NCBI RefSeq assembly: GCF_017255295.1
Contig: NZ_JAFKDE010000005.1
Location: 1 to 64,000, forward strand
Length of the DNA: 64,000 nucleotides
From: Nitratireductor aquimarinus
GTDB taxonomy: Bacteria > Pseudomonadota > Alphaproteobacteria > Rhizobiales > Rhizobiaceae
Reading direction: 5' to 3'
Shown: piece after piece, positions 8,535 to 17,137 of the stretch
Layout: the number at the start of each line of letters is the position of its first letter
Position numbering within the stretch: the stretch's first letter is position 1
Program-made: the position numbers and the translations under genes
Notes under the pieces: generated by a model
What the model saw: the letters and a program-made list of their open reading frames with translations, nothing else
What the model was told of the DNA's origin: nothing
The model's database searches: none

Positions 8535-9545
8535 TCAGGTGAGCGTGAGTTTGCGAAGCGTGCGGGGATTGGTGCAGATCGAGATCGCGTTCATCTGCAC
8601 TTCGAGGTTCCGGCCCTTCCCGTTCAGCGTCGGGAACTGCTTCATGTAGAAGGGAACGCCGACGGTGTTCACCGTTTCCTCATAGTCTGCCGGTGCGAAC
8701 CGGGTCAGGAACAGGTCCGGCACACCCTTGACGATGACACGCGCCTCGTCGGGCGCGATGTAGGGAGAACCGAGATCTGCCGTTGCCTTCGCGCCCGTGC
8801 GATAGCGCTCCCAGGTCGCGCCGCCGAACTCGTAGACATCGGGAACATCCTGACGAAGCACCGCCGCACCATTGTGGTAGAGGAAGGTTTCCTGAACCGT
8901 CTTGTGCGTCCACAGGGCGCGATGGAAATCACGGCCGGTGAAAACATGCAGGCCCTCATAGGGCTCATCCAGATCGTCTTCCAGGCTGTAAACCACATCC
9001 TGCCAGAGCGAACCGACCTTCGTGGTTTCGACGTCGAGTTCGAGCGAGACGGCTGCCGGGACGGCAATGCCGAAGCGCGCATAGAGATCATGCATCACCC
9101 TGCCGCTCTTCGAGGTGACAATGCCCTTGATGGCGCCGACGCGCTGATGCTCCAGCGTCATGGTCAGGTCACGCGCATGGCGCATTCCCTTGCGCAGCAC
9201 CCGCTCCTCAAGAACCTCGAGCTGATCCTCCGTTCCGAAGGCGCGCACATTCTGCACCTCGTCGGCCTTCACGGCATCATCCCGCTCATAATGGTCGATG
9301 TCGAAGGGCACGCGATTGCGGCTCGTGTCACCGCTGGTTTCACCGGGACCACCACGCTCTGACGGCTCGACCAGAGACAGCTTGCCATTCTGCTCTTCGA
9401 TCGAGATCCGTGTGGTCGTCACACCGTCTTCGTCAAAGATGCCAAGCGCGCTGATCTGGCCCGGCCGATAAGGCTCATGGTTGATCGCGGCGGTCATCGT
9501 TTCGATGGTGAAGCCCTCACCATCCCAAATATCTACTGCAGGCAT
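8535..9545 (-). CDS. Major capsid protein (gpE-like)
   Basis: 336 residues, matching lambda gpE length. Family-like stretches are MTAAINHEPYRPGQISALGIF at the start, RNRVPFDIDHYERDDAV, LEHQRVGAIKGIVTSKSG and a C-terminal DLFLTRFAPADYEETVNTVG. It builds the icosahedral shell with the HK97 fold. It directly follows the decoration-protein gene, as in lambda (C-Nu3-D-E). A strong hairpin follows the stop. Confidence 0.93.
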   Translation of the reverse strand: MPAVDIWDGEGFTIETMTAAINHEPYRPGQISALGIFDEDGVTTTRISIEEQNGKLSLVEPSERGGPGETSGDTSRNRVPFDIDHYERDDAVKADEVQNVRAFGTEDQLEVLEERVLRKGMRHARDLTMTLEHQRVGAIKGIVTSKSGRVMHDLYARFGIAVPAAVSLELDVETTKVGSLWQDVVYSLEDDLDEPYEGLHVFTGRDFHRALWTHKTVQETFLYHNGAAVLRQDVPDVYEFGGATWERYRTGAKATADLGSPYIAPDEARVIVKGVPDLFLTRFAPADYEETVNTVGVPFYMKQFPTLNGKGRNLEVQMNAISICTNPRTLRKLTLT

Positions 9546-9554
9546 CGGCCCCTC

Positions 9555-9938
9555 CTATCGTGCGATGATGGTGGCGGCGGAGAGCTGTTCCAGCTTCGCC
9601 GCGATCTTGCTCGCATTGTCGACGGTCGCATCGAAAACGAGCATCGGTTCCTTCACCTCGGCGTGCCGGGCGATCACAACTGCCTCGACATCTTCGCTGG
9701 TGGCGTCCACGCGATAGGCAAGAACCGCCATCGCAGTCTCAGCACCCTCCTTGCCAACGACCTCGGCTTCCGGTGATGCGATGCACTTTTCGGATGCCGT
9801 GATCCTGCCGAGGACGGTGCCGGCCTCGAGCTTTCCGGCGCCCGACGCGATGGTGATGACGTCGCGCGAGATCTTCCCGTTGCCCTCCGACAGCACGAAA
9901 GCGAGGTTGCGTGCGCCTTCCGTTTTGGTTTCCAGCAT
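9555..9938 (-). CDS. Head decoration protein (gpD-like)
   Basis: 127 residues. The pattern of a Gly/Ala-rich beta protein with GKLEAGTVLGRITASEK and AVLAYRVDATSEDVEAVVIARHAEV is typical of lambda gpD, which trimerises on the expanded capsid and stabilises it against internal DNA pressure. It sits between the protease/scaffold gene and the major capsid gene, the lambda order. Confidence 0.9.
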   Translation of the reverse strand: MLETKTEGARNLAFVLSEGNGKISRDVITIASGAGKLEAGTVLGRITASEKCIASPEAEVVGKEGAETAMAVLAYRVDATSEDVEAVVIARHAEVKEPMLVFDATVDNASKIAAKLEQLSAATIIAR

Positions 9939-9941
9939 GGA

Positions 9942-10331
9942 TCAGCCCTCCCTGGACTGCTTGCGGCGCATCGCATAGATCTCGCCGCGGTTGATCGAAG
10001 CGCGCACGCGCTGTTTCTGCCCTTCGGGCTGCGCCTGTCCGGATGCCGCAACGCGGCTCTGCTCGTAGCCTGCCGGGTTCGGCTTATCCGCATCGTCTGC
10101 CGCCTGCGGCGCGGATTTGGGGGCAGCGGCGAGCGCTGCGACCGCTTCATCCACCGACATCTCGGTTTCGTAAGCGAAGTGCTCGGCAAGGCCTCCCCGA
10201 TCCTTTGCCTCATCGCTGGTCATGATGGCCTTGATGCGCGCCTTGGCGGCCTTCGCTCCTTCGGCCTGGGCAGTGGCGACGGCTTCACTGTTACCGGCGG
10301 CCGTCGTGTCCGCCGTCTTCTCCTTGGACAT
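9942..10331 (-). CDS. Nested capsid scaffold protein (Nu3-like)
   Basis: Inside the protease gene an in-frame ATG at 10331 is preceded by AAGGAG six bases upstream, an excellent ribosome site. Translation from it gives 129 residues starting MSKEKTADTTAAGNSEA, equal to the C-terminal domain of the larger protein. In lambda, scaffold Nu3 is made the same way from inside gene C. The product would be the internal scaffold around which gpE assembles. Seen: start and ribosome site. Inferred: that it is used. Confidence 0.75.
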   Translation of the reverse strand: MSKEKTADTTAAGNSEAVATAQAEGAKAAKARIKAIMTSDEAKDRGGLAEHFAYETEMSVDEAVAALAAAPKSAPQAADDADKPNPAGYEQSRVAASGQAQPEGQKQRVRASINRGEIYAMRRKQSREG

Positions 10332-11009
10332 GGAGTTCTCCTTCTTGTGTCCGGTTGCAGCGGCGGACGAGCCCGCCTTTTTCCCTTTCCCGCGGAGGGT
10401 CCAGGCGTTTTTTGCAGCGAGCGTGCGAAGCTCTTTCGGGGCATGTGCGAAGACGCGGTAATCGAAGGCGGCAAACGCCTCTGCCTCATCGCTTTCCGCC
10501 GATGTGGCAAACCCCAAATCAACGGCTTCCTCGCCGTTCATCCAGAGCTCCTTCTTCATGTCCTCGCGAATATCGGACGCGGCGAGGCCCGTGCGACCGG
10601 CATAGATGCCGGCCATCTCGTCCGCCCACTTGTCCAGCACGCTTCGCTGTTTGTCGTGATCGTCGGCCGTGCCAAAGGTCACCGTCGCGGGGTCATGGAT
10701 CATCATGAGCGAACCGGTGCGCATGATCCGCCTGTCACCCGCCATCGCGATGATCGAGGCAGACGAGGCGGCAATCGCATCGACATGCACCGTCACCTCG
10801 CCCTTGTGGGCCGTCAGGGCATTGTAGATCGCAAGCCCCTCATGGACGTAGCCGCCGGCGGAGTTGATGCGCACCACGACATCCGTCTCGCGCCCCAGTT
10901 CCATCAGCGCGTTGATCACGTCTGTCGACGTGAACCCCTCATCGAAATAATCGTCGCCGACGAAACCGTACAAAACGATTTCGCCGTCCTTCAGGATTGA
11001 TCCTGACAT
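9942..11009 (-). CDS. Prohead protease (ClpP/S49-type) with C-terminal scaffold
   Basis: 355 residues. The first 190 are a ClpP-like serine protease: VVVRINSAGGYVHEGLAIYN, then AIAASSASIIAMAG with the likely nucleophile Ser82, and MMIHDPATV with His105. The last 130 are Ala/Lys/Glu-rich and predicted helical, as in lambda gpC whose C-terminus overlaps scaffold Nu3. The protease digests scaffold inside the prohead before packaging. An internal start for the scaffold alone is present (see 9942-10331). Confidence 0.92.
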   Translation of the reverse strand: MSGSILKDGEIVLYGFVGDDYFDEGFTSTDVINALMELGRETDVVVRINSAGGYVHEGLAIYNALTAHKGEVTVHVDAIAASSASIIAMAGDRRIMRTGSLMMIHDPATVTFGTADDHDKQRSVLDKWADEMAGIYAGRTGLAASDIREDMKKELWMNGEEAVDLGFATSAESDEAEAFAAFDYRVFAHAPKELRTLAAKNAWTLRGKGKKAGSSAAATGHKKENSMSKEKTADTTAAGNSEAVATAQAEGAKAAKARIKAIMTSDEAKDRGGLAEHFAYETEMSVDEAVAALAAAPKSAPQAADDADKPNPAGYEQSRVAASGQAQPEGQKQRVRASINRGEIYAMRRKQSREG

Positions 11010-11033
11010 GACAGTCTCCAGAAGTTTCAGGCT

Positions 11034-11297
11034 TCAGATGAAGCGAATGCGCTTTGCGAACCGCCGGCGGCGACCGTTCCCCCGGGAAGCCGCGCAGGCT
11101 CCCTCATACCGCTCGATCTCGCGCTCGAGCGCTTCAAGGTTGGCGCGCGAATAGCGCACCTCATCATCGCCGAAGCGAATGACTTCCGCCTGTCCGCCGG
11201 CAACAATCTGAAGCCGCACAAGCTTCAGGTTTTCCGCAACGGTACAGGGGTCGGACACATCGAATGTGCGTTTGCGGATCGTGATGCTCGTGGTCAT
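11034..11297 (-). CDS. Head-tail joining protein gpW-like
   Basis: 87 residues; the region AGGQAEVIRFGDDEVRYSRANLEALEREIERYE is the gpW pattern of a beta hairpin followed by a helix. gpW binds the portal after packaging and prepares tail docking. In lambda the gene lies before the portal gene, while here it follows it, overlapping its stop by 4 bases. The C-terminus is Arg-rich. Confidence 0.8.
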   Translation of the reverse strand: MTTSITIRKRTFDVSDPCTVAENLKLVRLQIVAGGQAEVIRFGDDEVRYSRANLEALEREIERYEGACAASRGNGRRRRFAKRIRFI

Positions 11298-12892
11298 TCT
11301 GCACCAGGCTTTCGCTCGAATTCCTCACCCGGATCGACAGACGGTCCACCGGCCCGGCGTTCAAACGGCGAGGCCATCCCCGCTTCACGATAAAGCGCGT
11401 GTTCACGAACGCGCTGCTCAAAGACTTCGTCCGGGTCGTAGCCAAGTTCCGCGCACTCGGCCGCAAGCGTCGACGTTCCATTGCCGAGCCGTTCGCTGGC
11501 AGCCTTCGCGCTTTTTCCGTCGTCGGCCGACGGCTTGGCCGGCCCCTGCCACAGCGCCCAGCAGACCGCGTCACGGTTTGCGGCAAACGCCCGATAGCCG
11601 CCCTTGAAGGGAATCCGCCCCTCCCCGATCGCCTCATCCAGCGCGTTTTCATAAATCGCCTGCGCGATGGGACCGGCTAGACGCTCACGACGCCGCATCA
11701 CCACCGGCCAGATCGAGGAGTTCTCCATCCGGACCGACGAATAGGTCGAATTGCTGTGATCCATCGTCAGCCCGCCATAGGTAATGCCGATGGCGCGGGC
11801 CATGTCACGCGACAGTGCCGACCAGAGCGGCTGGAACTGCGGTCCCGGCGTGCCGGTGGACAGGAGCTTCAATTCTTCACCCGGCGCGAGATGCGACACC
11901 TGCGGATCCCCGCTGATGTTGATCGCGCTGTCGGCGGCGCGATCGAACGATGCCGCAAAATAGTCTTCCATCTCGCCGCGCAGATCATCGTCTTCAATGG
12001 CGGCGAGCGCCTCAAAGGCATCCTTTGACGGTGCCTGACTGGTCAGCGCCGCAGCAAAGACCGTCTGCAGGATGGCCGTCTGAACCGTCGCATCGACAAG
12101 AATCTCATGCTGGATATGCTGCCGGAAGCCGGGAGCGATCCTGCTGATCCCGCGCACATCCGTCGCATCCATCGGGTCAAAAACATGGATAACCTGCTGG
12201 CGCCAATCGGCGTCATGGGCACGGTAATCGCGCTTTACCCGGATGCCGGTTTCCTTGTCTTCAAGACGGTAGGCGACGGGCCGTCCATTCGGGTCATGGA
12301 TCACCCCCTGAAACAGCCCCTCCATCTCGTTGGTGTCCTGAACGAGCCTTGTGGGCGGCGACATGCAGACCTTCGTCCCGCTCGTCAGACCGTAGCGCTT
12401 CCGTTCAGCCATGGTCATGTAGGACATGACGCCAAGCGCCTCGCCATAGACCATGTCCCAGCGAAGGGCGATGTCGATCATCTGCGGCACGGTGAACTTG
12501 CCGCGCAGGTCGCATTCCCGCGGGTTCCACGCCCAGCGTTTCCACCAGCGCTTCACCATCCGCGAAAACTCGACGGTTTCCTTCTGGTCATAGCCAAGCC
12601 GCGAAAGATCCGGCTGCGGGTTCAGCACAAGCTCGATCCCCACCGTGTCCGCGATGACCTGATCGACAGCCCCGCGCAGGCGTCCTGAGTTCTGCACAAG
12701 GTCATTGGCAATCGCAGCGGCACGCCGCCAGGCAACACGGATATCGTCACGGCTCGCGCGCAGGGTCGACGGGCGCGTGCTGATCACGGCGGAACGCGTG
12801 TCGCGCAGGTAGGACGCCTTCGGCATCGCCTGCCGCACGCTCCCCGCCTTCACCCGTATCCGCTGCTTCGCTGTCATTTGCGCTTTGCCCAT
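11294..12892 (-). CDS. Portal protein (lambda gpB-like)
   Basis: 532 residues, normal for the lambda portal family. Characteristic stretches are AAAIANDLVQNSGRLRGAVD, RDYRAHDADWRQQVIHVFDP and YGGLTMDHSNSTYSSVRME. Twelve copies form the ring through which DNA enters. The ATG at 12892 has GGAAG upstream and overlaps the terminase stop by 19 bases; a second ATG at 12877 gives a 4-base overlap and is possible. A Pro/Glu-rich C-terminal tail ends at the gpW gene. Confidence 0.93.
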   Translation of the reverse strand: MGKAQMTAKQRIRVKAGSVRQAMPKASYLRDTRSAVISTRPSTLRASRDDIRVAWRRAAAIANDLVQNSGRLRGAVDQVIADTVGIELVLNPQPDLSRLGYDQKETVEFSRMVKRWWKRWAWNPRECDLRGKFTVPQMIDIALRWDMVYGEALGVMSYMTMAERKRYGLTSGTKVCMSPPTRLVQDTNEMEGLFQGVIHDPNGRPVAYRLEDKETGIRVKRDYRAHDADWRQQVIHVFDPMDATDVRGISRIAPGFRQHIQHEILVDATVQTAILQTVFAAALTSQAPSKDAFEALAAIEDDDLRGEMEDYFAASFDRAADSAINISGDPQVSHLAPGEELKLLSTGTPGPQFQPLWSALSRDMARAIGITYGGLTMDHSNSTYSSVRMENSSIWPVVMRRRERLAGPIAQAIYENALDEAIGEGRIPFKGGYRAFAANRDAVCWALWQGPAKPSADDGKSAKAASERLGNGTSTLAAECAELGYDPDEVFEQRVREHALYREAGMASPFERRAGGPSVDPGEEFERKPGAE

Positions 12893-14988
12893 TTCTTCCG
12901 GTTTTGAGAACGTCGCTCGGCGCGGTCCGACCTGCCCTTGCGCGACTGTTTCGTGAACGGTCCTTCGTCGGCAGCCTCAAACAGATCGGGCTCCGGTTTC
13001 CTGCCATGAACCTCAAGAAGAAGATCCGCCCAGCGATCAGCCGTCAGACGACGTTTGTGCTCGAGATGCCATGCCAGTGCGAATGCGTAGACCGTCGCGT
13101 CAAACCAGTCGTTCTTGCGACCGACAATCCGCTTCCACTCCCGTGGCGCTTTCGGACTGATCAGCCGCCGCGCACGCCGGCTCACGCTCGCCCTTGCCTC
13201 TTCATCCGGGTCGACCAGACGTTCGGCGGTCATTTCCTGGGCGAACTCTTCGTCACACAGGTCCGGCGGCATATGCAGCGTGTTGCGCGGCCAGATGCCC
13301 TTTTGATCCGGCCCCTGAACGAGATTGGCGAGGCCGGCCATGATCTCGGTTTTGATGTCGTAGTTTCCGACCGGGTAGAGGAGAACCTTCGCGACCACCC
13401 GCCTTCTCTGGTCCCGGATGTCCTTCTTTACCGGTGTACCAAGCCACGGCAGCCCCTGGCTGTGCCGGCCATCGACGGCAAAAACGTTCGGGCGGCCGGC
13501 GCAAAACCGGTAGACGCGATCCGTGGCAAAGCCCGAATCCACGCCCGACAGATCAATGCCCTTCTCCATGTCGCCGTCAGTCGGATAGGTCCGGCCCAGC
13601 GCATCCGCCAGTTCGATCCATGCATCATCAACCTGATCGGGCGCGCCTTCGAAGATCTCCCGGTCGATCAGCCAGCGCTGGCCACGCGGGCCGATGGCCC
13701 AGACCAACCATTTGATGCCATATCCCTGAACGTCCGCAGCCGAGACCACGAGTGCAGCGTCGCGCGGAATGCGCCGGGCCGGTGTGCGATACCCGCGCAC
13801 CGCCTCGACGATCTTTTCCCATTCAACAGCGACGCCGCCGGGATCATAGGGCTCTGCCAGATCCTGCTGACAGAACACACGCATCTTCGTGGTGTCGCCC
13901 TGCGCCTCCTGGAACCGCGCCCATATGTCGGCAAAACGCTCGCGCGGCGCATAGGCTGCCCAGAGATGATAGCTCGGCTGCCAGTCCCGGCACCGCCCCT
14001 CAAGCGGCGGGCAGGCCCATTCCTCGATCTCGGATGCTGGAATGGCGTGTGGAACGGGATCCTCGCCCTCGCGGACCCGTCGTGCAATCCAGCGACCGCG
14101 CGCATTCATGTCGAGCTTGTGCCCGTCCAGCATCACGCCGTCGCAAACCACGCATCGCAGATGCACCGGCAGATCCTGCTCGGGCTCCGCTTCACGCATC
14201 TGATCGAAGGCAAGCGCCTGAAACGTGTCGCAATGCGGGCACGGCACATAGAAGAACCGCTGATCCCCGCTCTCGAAATCCGCAGAGATCTCGCACTCAC
14301 CCGTGACGCCCGGCGTGGAGCCCTGCCACTCCTTGGCAAGATCGCCATACATTTTCTGACGGGCACGCGCCTGATCTCGGGGGCTGCCGCGGCCATCCAC
14401 ATCCTTCGGATACCCCGTGACCTCATCCATCGCCAGATACTTGATCGAGACCATCTGCAGGCCCTTGGAAGAACCGGCGTTCACGATCTGGCAGAAGCCG
14501 CCCGCATAGCGCTTGAACGATGTCGTCGAGCCCTGCTCATCCCGGCTGTTGACCGGCAGCACCTTGTGCGCGATGCGCGGGCTCGCCTCAATCGTGGGCT
14601 GAAGCTTCACCCGGTTGAACTTCGTCGCCTCTTCAAGCGTGGGCAGCACGATCATCATCGAGCCCGGCGCCTGGTCCACCACGAAGCCGAACCAGTTCTC
14701 GATCGCCGTCGACTTGCCGAGCTGCGCAGCCCACCGCGCGGTCACCCGGCGCGCGGGATGATCCGGATGGAGGCAATCCTGCGGCTCCCGCAGATATGGA
14801 ACCCGGTCGGTCCGGAATTTACCCGGCCATGGCGAACCCGATTCAGCCGAGACGACCCTGTAGCGATCCGCCCATTCGCTGATCGACAGATCCTCGACCG
14901 GGCGACTGGCTGCCTCAAGAGCCTTGAACAAAACCGCCGCACCATCAGACAGCTCCGGAAACCTGAGCCGCGTTTCATGAAACGTCAT
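12874..14988 (-). CDS. Terminase large subunit (gpA family)
   Basis: 704 residues. The ATPase part holds AAQLGKST at residues 88-95 (the deviant Walker A of the gpA family), MIVLPTLEEATKFNRVKLQP and YLAMDEVTGYP as the Walker B region. A Cys cluster (CPHCD and CVVCDG) follows, and the C-terminal nuclease part includes VDSGFATDRVYRF. It drives DNA into proheads and cuts it. It overlaps the small-subunit gene by 4 bases (ATGA). Confidence 0.95.
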   Translation of the reverse strand: MTFHETRLRFPELSDGAAVLFKALEAASRPVEDLSISEWADRYRVVSAESGSPWPGKFRTDRVPYLREPQDCLHPDHPARRVTARWAAQLGKSTAIENWFGFVVDQAPGSMMIVLPTLEEATKFNRVKLQPTIEASPRIAHKVLPVNSRDEQGSTTSFKRYAGGFCQIVNAGSSKGLQMVSIKYLAMDEVTGYPKDVDGRGSPRDQARARQKMYGDLAKEWQGSTPGVTGECEISADFESGDQRFFYVPCPHCDTFQALAFDQMREAEPEQDLPVHLRCVVCDGVMLDGHKLDMNARGRWIARRVREGEDPVPHAIPASEIEEWACPPLEGRCRDWQPSYHLWAAYAPRERFADIWARFQEAQGDTTKMRVFCQQDLAEPYDPGGVAVEWEKIVEAVRGYRTPARRIPRDAALVVSAADVQGYGIKWLVWAIGPRGQRWLIDREIFEGAPDQVDDAWIELADALGRTYPTDGDMEKGIDLSGVDSGFATDRVYRFCAGRPNVFAVDGRHSQGLPWLGTPVKKDIRDQRRRVVAKVLLYPVGNYDIKTEIMAGLANLVQGPDQKGIWPRNTLHMPPDLCDEEFAQEMTAERLVDPDEEARASVSRRARRLISPKAPREWKRIVGRKNDWFDATVYAFALAWHLEHKRRLTADRWADLLLEVHGRKPEPDLFEAADEGPFTKQSRKGRSDRAERRSQNRKKWAKRK

Positions 14989-15602
14989 GAATGGAGCGCG
15001 TCCATGCCCGTCTCGCCCTCACCGCTCGGTGCTCCGGCTCGGCTGAGCGCATCGAGGCGACCGAGGATTTCGCGATGAAACACATCCAGTCCGGTGCGCG
15101 CAAAACCCTTCAACGCAATGCGGACGGTTCGTTCATCCCAGCCATATTTGAGCGACACCGTTGCCGCCTCGGTCTCTATCGCACGCTCAAAGGCGCTCTG
15201 CATCAGCGCAACGGCATCACGCCCCGCCTGATCCACTTCGGAGGTGGGCGTAAGCTCCTTGCGGCGCTCCGCCACGTCCATCTCGCGCAACTCGGCATCG
15301 GCCTGCGCCTTGCGCGCTGCGCCATCGGACTGGCTGCCGGCAAACCGCGTGGCCGGTCGCTTCGCAACACGTTCGCCTGCCACCGGTTCGACAGGGACAG
15401 TGCGGATGCGGATATTCTCGCCGCGATGCGCAACCAGCGCGTCATAATCAACCAGGTTCGACTTCCCCGATCGCCTGAGCGGCAACGCCTCGGAGTGCTG
15501 CTTCAGATACCGCGACAATGTCGAACGGTCCACGGCGTCGCCGGCAGCAGTCAGGCGCGTGGCGGCTTCCGTGATCGAGATCCAGTCACCGTGTTCCATC
15601 AT
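14985..15602 (-). CDS. Terminase small subunit-like protein
   Basis: 205 residues. The N-terminus (GDWISITEAATRLTAAGDAV followed by DRSTLSRYLKQH) is a helix-turn-helix of the Nu1 type, a central basic linker follows, and the C-terminal half is helical. Position directly before the large subunit, with a 4-base overlap, supports the call. It should bind the packaging site; repeated sites lie just upstream of its start. Two adjacent ATGs (15602 and 15599) are possible starts. Confidence 0.8.
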   Translation of the reverse strand: MMEHGDWISITEAATRLTAAGDAVDRSTLSRYLKQHSEALPLRRSGKSNLVDYDALVAHRGENIRIRTVPVEPVAGERVAKRPATRFAGSQSDGAARKAQADAELREMDVAERRKELTPTSEVDQAGRDAVALMQSAFERAIETEAATVSLKYGWDERTVRIALKGFARTGLDVFHREILGRLDALSRAGAPSGEGETGMDALHS

Positions 15603-15606
15603 TCGC

Positions 15607-15644
15607 TATCCGTGCATCTCACGTGTGCAGCACGTGTATCCGTG
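15607..15644. repeat. Clustered repeats before terS (possible cos/pac or promoter site)
   Basis: TATCCGTG occurs at 15607-15614 and 15637-15644, and the palindrome CACGTG at 15620-15625 and 15631-15636. The cluster lies right before the terminase small-subunit start in a 137-base gap. Ordered repeats beside terS are where packaging sites often lie; function is inferred. Confidence 0.4.
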
Positions 15645-15739
15645 TACCGGTTTCAAACCCGCCTACTGGCGAAAACCCGGGCGCTTTCCGCACCGTGGGG
15701 CTGGCAGGCAAAAATACGGTCCCTAAACCCTGTCGGGGG

Positions 15740-16315
15740 TCATTTGAGGAGGCGGCCCAGCTCATGCTCGACGCGACGCGGGAGATTTGCCCGAACCGAG
15801 GCCTGAAACGCCTCGGCCGTCTGGCCCTTGACCATTTCGGCAGGGATGACGACGCCGCTCTTCTGCTTTTCGAACTTTCGTCCCCATTTGGGGTTTGACG
15901 TCTCTGGGAGGAACACGTGCCCCCCCATGCCCAATCGGACGCGACCAGGAAACTTGCCGCCCCGGATAAAGGTATGGGGAAAAACCTTTCGCTTTCCGAA
16001 TGGAGATGCACTGACGCCCTTGCGGGTTTCGCGCGCCGAAAAATACTTGAGGGCGATGTCGCCGCCCCGCGTCCGCATCACGTAGTTCAGGCTTTCGAAG
16101 CTGGGCCGGGTGACCTTCACCGCACGCACAATCATCTCGCGCTCGAGGCCTGTCTGCTTGGTCAGCGCGCGAATGACCTGCGTGCGCGCCATGTCACCAG
16201 TACGGGCCACCGCCCTTCGCAACGCATGGGGAGCTTTCTCACCCAATGCGCCGATCTGATTCTCGAACCGCTTCAGACCAGCGACTGCGTGCCACCGGAT
16301 TGCCAGTCCCGACAT
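15740..16315 (-). CDS. Phage minor tail protein Z-like
   Basis: 191 residues with the GPZ-type pattern: MARTQVIRALTKQTGLEREM, YVMRTRGGDIALKYFSARET, RKGVSASPFGKRKVFP, and MGGHVFLPE. Proteins of this family act in tail completion or tail-DNA contact in lambda-like phages. It is separated from the rest of the tail genes and lies ahead of the terminase, an odd but coherent location. It is the first gene after the NusG-like gene, so it opens the late operon. Confidence 0.8.
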   Translation of the reverse strand: MSGLAIRWHAVAGLKRFENQIGALGEKAPHALRRAVARTGDMARTQVIRALTKQTGLEREMIVRAVKVTRPSFESLNYVMRTRGGDIALKYFSARETRKGVSASPFGKRKVFPHTFIRGGKFPGRVRLGMGGHVFLPETSNPKWGRKFEKQKSGVVIPAEMVKGQTAEAFQASVRANLPRRVEHELGRLLK

Positions 16316-16513
16316 GAAGGCTCCATTCGATGTGAAACGTCATGAGCACTTCTGTTGGAAGCGCCGAAGCATGGGTCAGAATATTTGATAAAGCTTCGCC
16401 ATGAGGCCCGATGTTCACCGGCTGATCGCCGTCTCATCAAGCTGGGTTGCCGCGGCGTCGAACGCTTGAAGAAGCGCCTGCGTCCTGCGGCAGTGGCCTA
16501 TGGGCAGAAACCG
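16316..16513 (-). promoter_or_regulatory. Gap between NusG-like gene and late genes, possible late promoter
   Basis: A 198-base stretch without a gene between the early operon's last gene and the first late gene. I see short inverted repeats (for example CGCTTCTTCAAGCG around 16466-16479) but no convincing -35/-10 pair or U-rich terminator. As it separates early from late genes, a late promoter or antitermination site could lie here. Confidence 0.35.
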
Positions 16514-17137
16514 CTAAGCCAGTTTCGTCAAATGGTCAATCCCAATCCGGCAAGGCGTCATACGCCCGAATATGTCGATCTCGATATCGACCTCATGACC
16601 GCTGCCCTCATCCTTCGAGACGATCCCTTCCAAAGAAGCGAACGGGCCGAGCGTCACAACAGCCCGATCGCCAGCCAGAAAAAGCTTCGACTTATCAACT
16701 AGCTCACCGGAGCAACCTGATTGAATTTTCGCGATAAATCGCTCCGGTATTGGCTGCGGCGTTTCACCATTTCCAAGCAGGCAATCGACGCCGTCGAACG
16801 TCATCAGGCCAAGCCAGGCCGCCTCAAACTTCACCAGACGAACGAAGAAGTAACGGGAGTAGAGCGGGCTCTCGACAGCAACCTTGATGCGCTTGCGAGG
16901 AAGCCTTTTCACAACTTTCTCGGTCGGGCAGTAGACGGTGATACCCTGCTCCCTGACCACATCGGCGACCGAATCAGCATTCGGCTTTTTGGTGCGGACC
17001 ACATACCAGAACATCTCATCGTCCTGTGCCGCAGCCTGATCGCGAAGCCAACAGACCATTTCACGAACCTTGCGGGATTTCTGCCAGGCGCGCTCTTCTC
17101 GCTCGCTCAGTTCGTGCACCAGACCCTCACGCATCAT
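16514..17137 (-). CDS. Phage-borne NusG-like (NGN-domain) antitermination factor
   Basis: 207 residues. After an N-terminal helix comes the NGN pattern from about residue 43: FWYVVRTKKPNADSVADVV, ITVYCPTEKVVKRLPRK, SRYFFVRL. The end has a KOW-like segment, AGDRAVVTLGPFASLEGIV, near residues 153-172. NusG-family proteins bind the RNA polymerase clamp and change pausing and termination. It is the last gene of the early operon, right before the late structural genes, which is where lambda has Q. I infer it acts as late antiterminator. ATG at 17137 overlaps the upstream stop (ATGA). Confidence 0.8.
   Translation of the reverse strand: MMREGLVHELSEREERAWQKSRKVREMVCWLRDQAAAQDDEMFWYVVRTKKPNADSVADVVREQGITVYCPTEKVVKRLPRKRIKVAVESPLYSRYFFVRLVKFEAAWLGLMTFDGVDCLLGNGETPQPIPERFIAKIQSGCSGELVDKSKLFLAGDRAVVTLGPFASLEGIVSKDEGSGHEVDIEIDIFGRMTPCRIGIDHLTKLA

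Noticed and set aside
12904-15078. A 724-residue open frame on the plus strand
   Set aside because: It mirrors the terminase large-subunit gene, whose family motifs and overlaps with neighbours are clear.
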